Assembly (NCBI GenBank): GCA_030220185.1
Contig: JASPKZ010004950.1
Coordinates: forward strand, 1,370,001-1,434,000
DNA: 64,000 nt
Direction of reading: 5' to 3'
Source of the DNA: Diploptera punctata
Taxonomy: Eukaryota; Arthropoda; Insecta; Blattodea; Blaberidae
Position 1 is the first letter of the stretch. Each line of letters opens with the position of its first letter. Under the pieces are notes generated by a model. That model worked only from the letters and a program-made list of their open reading frames with translations, did no database searches and had not been told where the DNA came from. Both the position numbers and the translations under genes were made by a program. Shown piece by piece: positions 11,375-20,690 of the stretch.

Positions 11375-11843
11375 TCAGTTGACTTGGTATTTACTTGATG
11401 GAAAATCCATATTTATTAATTAAATAAAAATAAAACGTAGTTTTATTTGATTTTCATATTTATTATATAATTCAGTGACAGCTGTTTCGGTACACTGTAC
11501 CTTCTTCAAACATGTTAACAAATTATGAATTGTGTTATATTATAGTACATATCAACTGATCTAAGCAACAATACAACAATATTTGTTTAAATTTCTTAAT
11601 TTAACAAAGGGGATTCATTCAAATCAAGTTGACAATTTAACAGAAACTTGATTTGAATGAATCCCCTTTGTTAAATTTAAAAAAAAATAAATAAATATTG
11701 TTGTATTGTTGCTTAGATCAGTTGATATGTACTATAATAACACAATTCATAATTTGTTAACATGTCTGAAGAAACAGCTGTCACTGAATTATATAATAAA
11801 TATGAAAATCAAATAAAACTACGTTTTATTTTTATTTAATTAA
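11375..11843. mobile_element. Penelope-like fold-back element 1
   Basis: Two inverted arms (11415-11630 and 11645-11844, over 90 percent matching by eye) are separated by a 14-bp spacer. A 40-bp non-repeated extension lies at the left (11375-11414). A 14-bp direct repeat, taatttatatttaa, flanks the whole at 11361-11374 and 11844-11857, indicating one insertion event. On the minus strand the left arm holds TTGAAGAAGGTACAGTGTACC followed by GAAACAGCTGTC: a hairpin then GAAA. The right arm has lost exactly the 16-bp hairpin plus GAA. There is no coding sequence. Assignment to Penelope-like elements is by analogy with the 29.5-kb copy. Confidence 0.7.
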
Positions 11844-11857
11844 TAATTTATATTTAA

Positions 11858-12440
11858 CAAAACGACAAAATGATTTAATGAAAATGGCTTTAATTTTTTT
11901 TTTCAAATTAGAGAATAATTCACAGTATTAATAACATGTCTTTCGAATTAATTGTTTTCAATGCGGTGCGAAATTTAGTTTCGCTAATTTAATATATATA
12001 TAGAAATCTGGAATGGTCAAACTCGTTATTGTTAAAACAATTTTCAGTAGTTGATTGTTATGAGGAGGATGAATTTTTAATTGGTCATTTACAAAAGTTT
12101 AGACTATAATATATTTTTTACCAATGCCACCAGGTTGTCTTCATGAGATATTTGGTATTCTCCCCTAGCATGGCAGAATATTGTAATCCACTACTTAAGT
12201 TGGGGCGCCTGGAAGCCGGAGTTAAGTTACCCCGATGATATGATTGGTGGTGAATTATAATGAAGCACCAGGAGAGTCCTTAAACCTAAACCCAGACCAC
12301 AGGTGACAATAGGAATAATTCCCTTCAAGAAAAAATCTGTAGTCTGACCGGGAATCGAATCCGGGTCCCTATGAACCCTAGTCAAAAGCTCTGACCATTA
12401 GCTGGCCTGACTATAATTTTAACATTATGGATTTTGTTAT
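11858..12440. other. Intergenic with a reverse-strand SINE-like unit (about 12185-12410)
   Basis: A B-box-like ccgggaatcgaatccgggtc at 12348-12367 and an A-box-like ttagctggcctgac complement near 12400 suggest a tRNA-headed SINE on the minus strand. Its body includes gcaccaggagagtccttaaa. It has no clear second copy in this window. The remainder is A+T-rich without a gene. Confidence 0.5.
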
Positions 12441-12715
12441 TCATTTAGTAAGTCATTATCATCCTTCAAGTATTAGACTCCAGCTATAACGACTGGGGGA
12501 TTCGGCATGCTGACCACATGTCACCCCTACACTGGCTGGATGATCATCTACCTCTGCGATTGACACATGTGGATGTGAGGCCAGAAGCCGGATGGTAGGC
12601 CAAGGGCCTTCTAGGCCTTTCGCGCCAGGAGAAAAAAAAAATATTAGACTCAATTGCTTCTGTTACGGTCTCATGCCAACGCTTCTTAGGTCTTTCCAAA
12701 TTTAGATTTTTTAAA
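12441..12715 (-). mobile_element. LINE-B tail remnant split by a SINE-C insertion
   Basis: Minus strand 12652-12715 reads LERPKKRWHETVTEAIES, the LINE-B type terminus. Its continuation, with an ATGATAATGA-like stretch, lies left of the SINE at 12441-12480. The SINE-C at 12481-12641 has cut the remnant in two. Confidence 0.65.
12481..12641 (+). mobile_element. SINE-C, 5'-truncated, with target duplication
   Basis: It contains the 3' half of SINE-C (cagctataacgactggggga ... gaggccagaagccggatggt, cttctaggcctttcgcgcca) plus a poly(A) tail. The 10-bp target duplication tattagactc lies at 12471-12480 and 12642-12651. Truncation together with an intact duplication shows that 5' truncation happened at insertion. 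Confidence 0.9.
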
Positions 12716-13232
12716 TTATGTAATAATTTACATCGACTAAAATGCTTGCAAGAATACGTTGGTTTCCTCTTTATCAGATTATTAGTTACAAATAGCTTTA
12801 TATAATTTACAACACATTACCTCAGAATTTAATATGCAAATATCTACGATAAACTAAAAATAATGTTATTTTACGAAAATGTCCAGTTCCAAGTAAAATT
12901 GTTATAAATAACATACAAATTGAACGTATAATTAAAATTAATTATATGGGATGCATATCATATCTAAATGATTAATATATGATACACACAAAATTTCAAA
13001 AATTACAAAAAAATTAAAATAAATTAGTAATGCATTTAGTAGATATGATCTTTTATTAGCAAAGTAGGTTATATTTTATCTGCATTTTCAACATAATTTT
13101 ATTTGTAGAGCCACTTCTAAAAAAGTCCATAAATTATGCTCAAACTTTTGTTAAAATATTCTGTAGATACTATACTTTTATAAGCAGTATTTTAATATTA
13201 GCTATATAACTTTTTTTTTCAAATCTTAAATT
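12716..13232. other. A+T-rich intergenic, nothing recognised
   Basis: Strongly A+T-rich with no coding frame, structural RNA or repeat copy that I can recognise. Confidence 0.5.
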
Positions 13233-13320
13233 ACCAGGCAAGAGATCTTTGGGCAGACCCTTCAAACGTTGGATTGGGACCGTAACAGACCACTAGGTCT
13301 ATCACATGATAGGAAGAAGA
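13233..13320 (+). mobile_element. LINE-B 3' terminal remnant
   Basis: The plus strand gives GKRSLGRPFKRWIGTVTDH followed by ...GRR, the LINE-B C-terminal signature seen also at 17.7-18.35 and 62.7-63.2 kb. About 30 codons only. Confidence 0.7.
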
Positions 13321-13460
13321 CTTTTTTCTCCATTTATGATGTTTTAACTCCTCTTCTTTATCACTTTTACACATAAAATTGTACATTTTGTTGTCAGAAA
13401 GTGTGAAATAATTTTACCTCAAAACAGTGCTGTTATTGTGAATTGTTTAGTATCCAGAAT

Positions 13461-13672
13461 TTAAATAAGATCTGAAACAATTGTTGCTAGTGTCTTCCGG
13501 GATTGTTGACCCAAGCCATTTTTTCCCCTAGCTTCCCAATAAAGAGCTTCCAAGTTTCCAGTTTTCTGTTTATTTTTATCTGGTTTTCTGCAGCTGAGAA
13601 GGTGTTCCTTGTTTAGAATCACATTACAGATCTCACAGAGTGGGCAGCATCCCTTCACTGTCAGTTTTCTCC
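13461..13672 (-). pseudogene. Short Cys/His frame, possibly a LINE ORF2 tail
   Basis: A 65-residue frame (starting about 13658) contains CPLCEICNVILNKEHLLSC, a C-x2-C-x2-C...H-x4-C arrangement like the zinc-knuckle tail of Jockey/I-type LINE ORF2 proteins. It ends KTLATIVSDLI and is rich in K/N/Q. No RT domain adjoins it, so the LINE assignment is a guess; it could be an exon of an unknown protein. Confidence 0.35.
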
Positions 13673-13811
13673 TGAAAAAAAAAATGGAATTAGAACAACT
13701 CGGTTCTAAGCAAGCGATATGTAGAGTATATCAGACGTCCCAACAATGTATGTTAAAAAGTATTGGCACATGAAAGAGGATCTTAGATGAAAAAAAAAAT
13801 GTTTCGTTTAT

Positions 13812-14034
13812 GATGATCTTGAAGAAGATTTTCGGGCTGTAGACCGTGGTCGTGAGACGTATAGTTCCCCGACGTTTCGCCAGAGACTGCGTCTGGCATC
13901 CTCAAGAGTTGTTTTGAGACTCTGGTTGTCTCTGTCGAAACATCGGGGACTACAAGCCTCACGACCACGGTCTACAGCCCGAAAATCTTCAAGATCATCA
14001 TAGCAATTCCGGCCGTGAAAGTCTACGTCAATAC
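13812..14034. mobile_element. Penelope-like fold-back element 2
   Basis: Inverted arms lie at about 13810-13888 and 13931-14001 (ttcgggctgtagaccgtggt and its complement). A one-sided extension of about 33 bp, ending ccggccgtgaaagtctacgt, is on the right (14002-14034). The 13-bp target duplication atgtttcgtttat is at 13799-13811 and 14035-14047. On the minus strand the left arm reads TTGAGGATGCCAGACGCAG...TCTGGCGAAACGTC: a hairpin then GAAACGTC. There is no coding sequence; this is an ends-only, head-to-head copy. Confidence 0.75.
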
Positions 14035-14047
14035 ATGTTTCGTTTAT

Positions 14048-14716
14048 ATTTCTGATGCTAAATTTTGGGTAACACAGAGTTATTTATAGGTTGAATGTTA
14101 AATTTAGTCGTAAAAATTATTACCGGATAATTTAGATAGATGAAAAAATAAACAAATAGTAAACTTGTAGTAAAATATTAAAGTATTTTATCTATTAAAC
14201 AAAAATATAATAAAATCTCAAATATTTTAAATTTTATAAAGGCTACGTTAGACTTACTGAGGTTGCAGTTAATTGACATCTTAGTAGTGCGAAGTTTCAT
14301 GTTGGGAGAATTGCACAAAATGCTCATACTGTCGTGTCAGAAAACAAATGAAACTACATGACGTGTACATGCAAGACTGAGGTCACGAACCTTGTGCATG
14401 ATCATCACTTTTTTTTTCACCTGCAGCTAAAATAAAACATGGCTACCCGTTGTGTCGTGATTAATAAGAATATAATTACCATGCGTCCAGTATATCTCGA
14501 AAATTGTTCAAAATTATGCTTAATACTTTTAAAGGTAGCATTATACTTTTTCTGCCCTAATGCGGTTTCTCCTACTGAATTATGACCGATATCAAACACA
14601 ATTGCATTAGTGCAGCCTTTTAAAATTACTCAATATGAAACAAAGTAATCTCCGATATTTACAAAATGTTAGCATTTCAGGAAGGATAAAGGATTGTGTC
14701 ACATTTCTATAAAGTA
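14048..14716. other. Intergenic, nothing recognised
   Basis: A+T-rich with two short open frames near 14417-14864 that lack protein-like features. The second one overlaps the mariner-type terminal repeat that starts at 14717. Confidence 0.5.
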
Positions 14717-15835
14717 CAGGGTGTCCACAAAATCCTGCTTCCAAAACGATGTAACTTACCTCGTAAACTGTTTGAGATAGAGACATGCGGTTTTTTTTTG
14801 CAAAGTATTCTACATCTCTCAAAGTTTTGTTTACATTCGTTACAGATTGTGATTTAAATGTCATCTAGGCTCATGCCACCACCCCTTGGGATACCTCGGT
14901 CATAATGACCATACTCCCAAGTCCCAGACTTGTCCTCCCTATCTAGTTCGCGTCCACATTCAAGAGTTCTCGGGGCTTGAAACCAACACCTCTAGGGAGA
15001 ATGTGTTGGAGTTGCAACTTCGGGAATTGCTGAGCTACATAGTACGTCAGGCCGCTCATTCCTGACGACCCCACAGTTGGTCTACGGGCTCCTTGAGCCT
15101 AGCAGGGAGGACTGCTGTCGCAGATCCACCGACCGTTCCCCTGTTCTACCTCCAGGGATTTAAATGACAATGTCGACACCACAACAAAAGGCCCAATGTG
15201 TATGGTGGTGAGCTGAGTCTGGCAAATCACCAGTAACTGTTCAGCGAAATTTTCGCCGGCAGTATGGAAGAGATCCTCCATCCTAATCATCCATACTTAG
15301 ATGAACCGTGAAATTTCTAACGACTGGCAGTGTAAGGGACTTGCCACCTAGTGGCTTCGTGCTTCACGGGAACTGCATTTACCAAAATAAGTCATTCAGA
15401 AAATCCTCCATAAGCGGCTACATCTTCAGGACTATAAAGTGCAATTTACGCAAGTGTTGCTGCCAACTGACTTCCCTCGGCGTGCTGAATTTGATGATTC
15501 CATGCTGAACGCAATTAACGAAGACAATGAGTACCCGAAAAGGGTAATGTTCTCTGATGAAGCGACTCTCTTTGCGTCTGGGCATGTTAAACGCCATAAC
15601 GTTCGGATATGGGGGTACTGGTGATTTACCAGACTCAGCATACCACCATACACATTGGGCCTTTTCCTGTGGTGTCATCATTGTTGTTTAAATCAAAATC
15701 TTCAACAATTGTAAACAAAACTTTGAGAGATGTAGAATATGTTGCAAAAAACCGCATGCCACTATCTCATATAGTTTAGGAGCTAAGTTACATTGTTTTG
15801 GTGGCAGGACTTTGTGGACACTCTGTATGTTTTTA
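14717..15835. mobile_element. Fold-back derivative of a Tc1/mariner-type transposon
   Basis: The ends are CAGGGTGTCCACAAAATCCT (left) and CAGAGTGTCCACAAAGTCCT (right, reversed), each next to TA. The two ends match each other inward for about 150 bp and on into the first codons of a transposase: left plus strand after 15166 gives STPQQKAQCVWW then SGKSPVTVQRNFRRQYGRDP, and right minus strand (about 15681 leftward) gives MTPQEKAQCVWWYAESGKSP. Both termini are therefore 5' ends. The middle (15430-15620, plus) keeps a transposase core piece with RVMFSDEATLFA, the first catalytic Asp, and HNVRIWG. The second and third catalytic Asp are missing. It is non-autonomous. Confidence 0.85.
14861..15156 (-). 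mobile_element. 296-bp SINE-like insertion inside the mariner derivative
   Basis: It is bounded by a 10-bp direct repeat, gatttaaatg, at 14851-14860 and 15157-15166, and it interrupts sequence that is continuous in the right arm of the host element. On the minus strand gtagctcagcaattcccgaa resembles an A box and ggtttcaagccccgag a B box, so a tRNA-type SINE is possible. No second copy is seen in this window. Confidence 0.6.
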
Positions 15836-16544
15836 TTATGATCTGAAATGCTTTACATTCGTAGAAATATTAGTACACATTTTTATTTGATTTTTTTTGT
15901 ATATTTACATAAACTGATAATTCGAAGCAATAGCAGTGCCATTTTTGCACAATTACCTGGTTTGTTAAAGGTATTCTCAATGTAATTTCTACCTCTTAAA
16001 TTGTGTTTTTCGTGGAAATATCTCCATTTGTTTATCTCTTAAAGTAAAATGTTGTAATGAATTACAATTAAATCGACGTTCTTGCGGTATATGACATATG
16101 ACGACGGACATTTCAAGAATATCACTGAAATATTAGTTATTTACATTACAGGGATTGGAAATCAGGTTTTATGGGTAAGTTAGGATGTTACGGCCGAGGC
16201 CAAAGCGTAGCTACGACCCCAGAATTTCGTAAAAAAAATCAATTCTGGAAACGTACATATTTATATGTTATATGCAGAAATGTTATTATTTCTTTATAAA
16301 TATTAACCCCACGTTATTCAACAGCATATATAGAAATGTATTCCTAAAATATGATAAAAAAATAAATGCCCGTATGTAATGTTGAAGATAATTAGGATTT
16401 TTTAAAGATATAATATAAATAAAAGTGATACACCCAAAATATATGTATATGCTAAGAAAATATCAACAATTACATATATATATTGACAGTTGTGAACATG
16501 AAGTGTGGCATTGTAATACTCGCTTAATAAAAATGGTATATATA
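15836..16544. other. A+T-rich intergenic, nothing recognised
   Basis: No gene, RNA or repeat copy recognised. Confidence 0.5.
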
Positions 16545-16890
16545 AAGACTGAAGACGGTGAATGGAGAAGACTACATAACAGTGCGATATATGGTGTTTA
16601 TAGGAAGCCAGATTTAATAAGAACAGTCAAGTCTCGTAGATTGCGATGGGCAGGACATGTGGCACGAATTAGGAATTGAAAAGGTGCATGGAAGCTTCTT
16701 GTAGGAAAATCAGATGGAAAACGGCCAGTTGGTAGTCCAAGAATGATGTGGGAGAATTGCATTAACCATGATTTGAGGGAAGTAGATTACACAGGGGATG
16801 ATTGGAAAACATTAGCTCAGGATAGGGATGTATGGAGAGCTTATGTCCGCGCGATCATGAACCTACGGGTTAGAAAGAGCCAGTGAGTTA
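16545..16890 (+). mobile_element. LINE-A 3' fragment, stopped
   Basis: It reads GEWRRLHNSAIYGVYRKPD, then KSRRLRWAGHVARIRN, followed by a stop at 16677. In the same direction the tail continues with the LVGKSDGKRPVGSPRM and WENCINHDLREVDYTGD parts to ...NLRVRKSQ, where the usual stop has been lost. It ends gccagtgagttagtta. Confidence 0.88.
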
Positions 16891-17016
16891 GTTATAGATA
16901 AAGACTTGACTCAATCACCTATGCCAAATGGGAAAATGAAATGGAATATTGTTTCAAAACTGTTGAAATACATTTTTTGTAACGTGAAATAATATATTTG
17001 AAGAGAAAAATTATAC

Positions 17017-17090
17017 GCTCAGACCGGGACTTGAACCCGGGACCCTTGGTTGTCTAGACCAAGTGCTCTACCAACTGAGCTACCTGAGCA
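17017..17090 (-). repeat. tRNA-like module T2a
   Basis: Acceptor GCTCAGG/TCTGAGC (7 bp with one G-T), D arm GCTC-AGTTGGTA-GAGC, anticodon arm CTTGGT-CTAGACA-ACCAAG (6 bp, 7-nt loop) and T arm CCGGG-TTCAAGT-CCCGG. The folding is near-canonical, but the anticodon stem is one pair too long and the apparent anticodon AGA does not fit a tRNA-Ser, which would need a long variable arm. It could be transcribed by RNA polymerase III; a functional tRNA is not shown. Confidence 0.6.
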
Positions 17091-17308
17091 AGTACCGATC
17101 TAAACGCAAATCTTTCTCTATATACATTGTAATTCCCATTCACCAAATGCTGTGAAGCCATGCTTCTATCTTGCAAATGGCGGCTCCTTTATTAAGAAGA
17201 CATATTTGGAATTATACATTACAGCCAGTACGGCTTTTTCCAAGTTTTTATTATTGATTTCGTACATCTCAATGATGGATAAATCATATTTGAAGAGAAA
17301 AATTATAC

Positions 17309-17382
17309 GCTCAGACCGGGACTTGAACCCGGGACCCTTGGTTGTCTAGACCAAGTGCTCTACCAACTGAGCTACCTGAGCA
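17309..17382 (-). repeat. tRNA-like module T2b
   Basis: Exact repeat of module T2a, 292 bp downstream. Confidence 0.6.
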
Positions 17383-17712
17383 AGTACCGATCTAAACGCA
17401 AATCTTTCTCTATATACATTGTAATTCCCATTCACCAAATGCTGTGAAGCCATGCTTCTATCTTGCAAATGGCGGCTCCTTTATTAAGAAGACATATTTG
17501 GAATTATACATTACAGCCAGTACGGCTTTTTCCAAGTTTTTATTATTGATTTCGTACATCTCAATGATGGATAAATCATATTTGAAGAGAAAAATTATAC
17601 GCCCAGAGCGTATAATTTTTCTCTTCAAATATGATTTATCCATCATTGAGATGTACGAAATCAATAATAAAAACGTGAAATAATATATTTTAGTTAGCAT
17701 TATTGTAATATT

Positions 17713-18350
17713 GAGGTGAAAGAAAAAACAGCTGCCGAATTTAATATGGAAATATCAATTAACAAAACTAAAATTATGACATTTCATGGGAAGGATCCCA
17801 TACAACGTAAAATCTGTCTCCAGAATAAAATTTTAGAGACATCTAATCAATTTAAATATTTTGGATATTATCTCTCTCTCTCTCTCTGGGATGAAAAGGA
17901 TATCCCTAGTTATAATAAAAGTTTGGGAATTATTAATCAGGCTATGAAACCATCCCTTGTACAAAAAAAAACACCAGATTACGTTTATGTAACACTTTGG
18001 ATAGACCAGTGTTGTCCTATGGTAGTGAAGCATGGACACTAAAAAGACAACATGAAAGCAGATAACGGCTTGTGAAATGAGATTCATGCGCAGAACAGCG
18101 GGTTACACCAGATGGGATCGGAAAAGGAACACCGATATCTTAAAAGAATTGAAGACTACGCCAATTTTGGAATATATTAAGCAGTACCAACTCAATTGAA
18201 ACGCCATCTTGAAAGAATGAGTTCAAATCGGATCCCCAAAGCTGTTTATAATTATATATCAAGAGGACGAAGATCTCTGGGCCGTCCTATGAAACACTGG
18301 AGGGACATTTTTCTATAGGATCGTAACAGGCCTTGGCCTAATACTTAGAA
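17713..18350 (+). mobile_element. LINE-B fragment (RT thumb to C-terminus), decayed
   Basis: Frame 17716-18042 reads EISINKTKIMTFHGKDPIQR, then NQFKYFGYYLSLSLWD and NKSLGIINQAMKPSLVQKK. After a shift RPVLSYGSEAWTLKRQ follows, then NRIPKAVYNYISRGRRSLGR and PMKHWRDIF, and the LINE-B 3' end (cctaatacttagaaggaaga). Several stops interrupt it; a (CT)n slip at 17875-17889 lies within the frame. Confidence 0.85.
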
Positions 18351-18405
18351 GGAAGAAGAAGAAGAAGGTGAGAGAATAAAATTTATCATTATATGAGAGA
18401 GGCGA

Positions 18406-18507
18406 TTTGTACAGGGAATGATTGGAAAACATTAGCTAAGGATATGGGTATATGGTGAGCTATGCCCACTCGGCCATGAATCTTGGAGTTTAATAGTGCC
18501 AGTAAGT
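18406..18507 (+). mobile_element. LINE-A terminal scrap
   Basis: About 100 bp matching the last 34 codons (YTGNDWKTLA...) with a stop in place of one tryptophan codon. It ends aatagtgccagtaagt. From 18508 to 19073 nothing is recognised. Confidence 0.75.
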
Positions 18508-19073
18508 TTTTACTGTAGAATTTAATTTATTTTGTAGACCATTTTATAAGGCTGTAACTGAAATGAGATACGGTATGAAATAAAGCAAAATTTGACCATT
18601 GTTTTCGAACTTAAAAACAGTCGCTGATATGAAAATAATTTTCACTGCATAATGTATAGAAAAGTTAGAATAAATCGAAGGTATTTCAAGGGGAAAAAAG
18701 TGTGTACATTTTCTGTGTGGTCAGTGAGAAACCGACCCATTTTAACACGCCGATAACCACAAGGCAATTTTATTTCGTCCAGCCTCTAATAAATTCAAGC
18801 AACCATGACTAAATGATCCAGTCGTTTTTATTCTCCTTTCGCTCTTTGCAATAATAATCCCATTATCGCATGTCATGCTACCTCATTTTGCAATTTATAA
18901 AAAAGAGGATATTCATGTATTCATATTCAATTTATTATAGCAGAGTTAAGGCCGTAAGCCTTTTCTTTCACTCAACCAGGACCAATATAGTAAATACACA
19001 AATTAGAAGCGATACAAAAATGTAAACTGTATTAAATTATCGTATGGAAAACTAAGATACCATAAAATCCTAT

Positions 19074-19253
19074 TTACCCTTTTTCATTCACAATTCGTGC
19101 CACATGCCCTGCCCATCGTAATCTAAGAGACACAACTGTTCTTATTACATCTGATTTCCCGTATATATCATGTACCTCTTTACTATGTAGTATTCTCCAT
19201 TCACCTGTCTGATCGTCTCTCTTTGGTCCAAACATTTTCCTGAGAATAAAGTT
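19074..19253 (-). mobile_element. LINE-A fragment, minus half of a head-to-head pair
   Basis: The minus strand reads NFILRKMFGPKRDDQTGEWR, then VVSLRLRWAGHVARIVNEKG. It abuts a plus-strand copy of the same region starting at 19262. Confidence 0.85.
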
Positions 19254-19261
19254 CACAGGAA

Positions 19262-19428
19262 AAAAAATTGGACCAAAAAAGAGAGGAACAGACATGTGAA
19301 TGGAGAAGTCTATATATTAGTGAGCTATATGATCTTTATGGGAAATCAGATGTAATAAGAACCGTTACATCTCATACCCTGCGATGTGTAGGATATGTGA
19401 CTCTAATGGGGGATGAAAGAGGGGATTG
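19262..19428 (+). mobile_element. LINE-A fragment, plus half of a head-to-head pair
   Basis: The plus strand repeats the same LINE-A region (gaccaaaaaagagaggaaca to gggggatgaaagagg) in inverted orientation, diverged by perhaps 15 percent from the minus half. The 8-bp centre lies at 19254-19261. Confidence 0.8.
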
Positions 19429-20470
19429 AAAATAGTAGCAAAACCAATGGGAACATGCGCTCTAATGCTACGGTTTATTATACAGCGTGTCGCGCCCGAC
19501 GTGACGCGAATTCGCGTTTCGCTCGGCGTGATGCTGGTTTCACATGGAGCGCATACGCTACAGCGCATATGTTTATGGAATTGTCGCCAGATGGCACCAC
19601 ATATATGGAAAATCAAAATGACCAACGTTCATAATGAATTTCCAAATGTGTTTACAAAAACTAATGTATACAAACCTGTCCCTGCATAACCTAATAAAAT
19701 AAATTACATACATACTATTTAGTAAACTATAAACTAATCTGATGTACACTAAACTGACCCATTGGAATCTAACAAAATGAAGTGATTGAACATTTATTTC
19801 TTAAAATATGGTTTGGAATTAAATGCAAATGTTGGTCATTCACACATATGTCCTGCCATCTGGTGGATTTAATTTTATGAGCGTTCGCGTATGCCAACTT
19901 CAATTCTAATAAAGAACTTTGAAAATAAATTGAGAGGAAAAGTTATAATTTGTCTACATAGATAAACATATTAAATTCTTCATAAAAAAAAAAGTTTCGC
20001 GTGTCATTGCAAAACGATTAAAATAGTTCGAAATATTGGTAAAGACAGAAAAAGTACCTAGAACAACAGCATCATATGAATGTTGTATGGAAAATTATAG
20101 AATAAATGATTCTTTAGTTCTTAAATAAACATATGGTTGATGAATATACCAAATTTTAGAATACTTCAGATTTTCGCCTGAGCAGTTTTATCAGGTTTTG
20201 AATTTAATAGAAGACGAAATTTATGTACATCCATAATATCCGCGAGATACAACATTTACAGCTTTTATTTATCTGTTGACTAAGTTCAAGCCACAATAAC
20301 TTTTTTCTGTACATCTATGTACTCCTTCATGCTCATATTGTATAAAACTTGTATAGAACTGGATGATTTGCAACAAAACTATCTAACTTTCGTCGTTAAA
20401 ATTGGAAAGTTATAAAACAAGTACTGTATTTCCGACATTTTGTTATAAAATCTTAGTTTGTTTTTAGCAA
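19429..20470. other. Intergenic, with a CpG-rich patch
   Basis: Bases 19480-19580 are CpG-rich compared with their surroundings (gcgtgtcgcgcccgacgtga). No gene is recognised. The rest is A+T-rich. Confidence 0.45.
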
Positions 20471-20690
20471 TTACACCAATGAGTACGTGTAATATCTTCT
20501 ATATTCTTTGTTTGCGCTGGCAAATTGCGTCCTGGATTCAAGAGATTCCAAAACACGACGCGAAATGTCAGCGCAAATTTTTTTTGCGCCAGCAATTTGC
20601 GTTGTAGATAAACCACATCCATTTAAATACATGGGGAGCAATTTTTGCGCTGGCGCGTTGCGTCGTAGATAAACCACAGCATAAGTAAGC
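20471..20690 (-). other. Unclassified repeat with three diverged ~35-bp units and a 68-codon frame
   Basis: gcgctggcaaattgcgtcct (20515), gcgccagcaatttgcgttgt (20587) and gcgctggcgcgttgcgtcgt (20648) start three related units; the last two continue gtagataaaccaca. The minus-strand frame 20471-20677 passes through all three, but its composition is not protein-family-like. It may be part of a MITE; I see no paired ends. Confidence 0.4.

Larger units (their letters stand above)
17000..17671 (-). mobile_element. Tandem tRNA-like element (T2) with 19-bp target duplication
   Basis: Two head-to-tail units repeat with an exact 292-bp period (unit starts at 17000, 17292, 17584). A third unit begins, continues only ~22 bp, and then the sequence turns round into an inverted copy of the preceding ~70 bp. 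A 19-bp direct repeat, aacgtgaaataatatattt, at 16981-16999 and 17672-17690 brackets the whole block. Each unit has a tRNA-like module on the minus strand plus a 220-bp non-tRNA part. The units are nearly identical, so the duplication is recent. Open frames spanning it are not genes. Confidence 0.8.

Noticed and set aside
17017..17382. Functional tRNA genes
   Set aside because: Folding is close to canonical, but the anticodon stem is six pairs, the implied anticodons do not fit the rest of the molecule, and the modules are parts of a mobile repeat.
17152..17683. Repeated frames beginning MKPCFYLANGGSFIKK as paralogous genes
   Set aside because: Identical because they lie in the 292-bp tandem units; they end at different points and overlap the tRNA-like modules.
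16981..17690. CRISPR-like array
   Set aside because: Only two long 292-bp units with no short repeat/spacer pattern; the context is eukaryotic.
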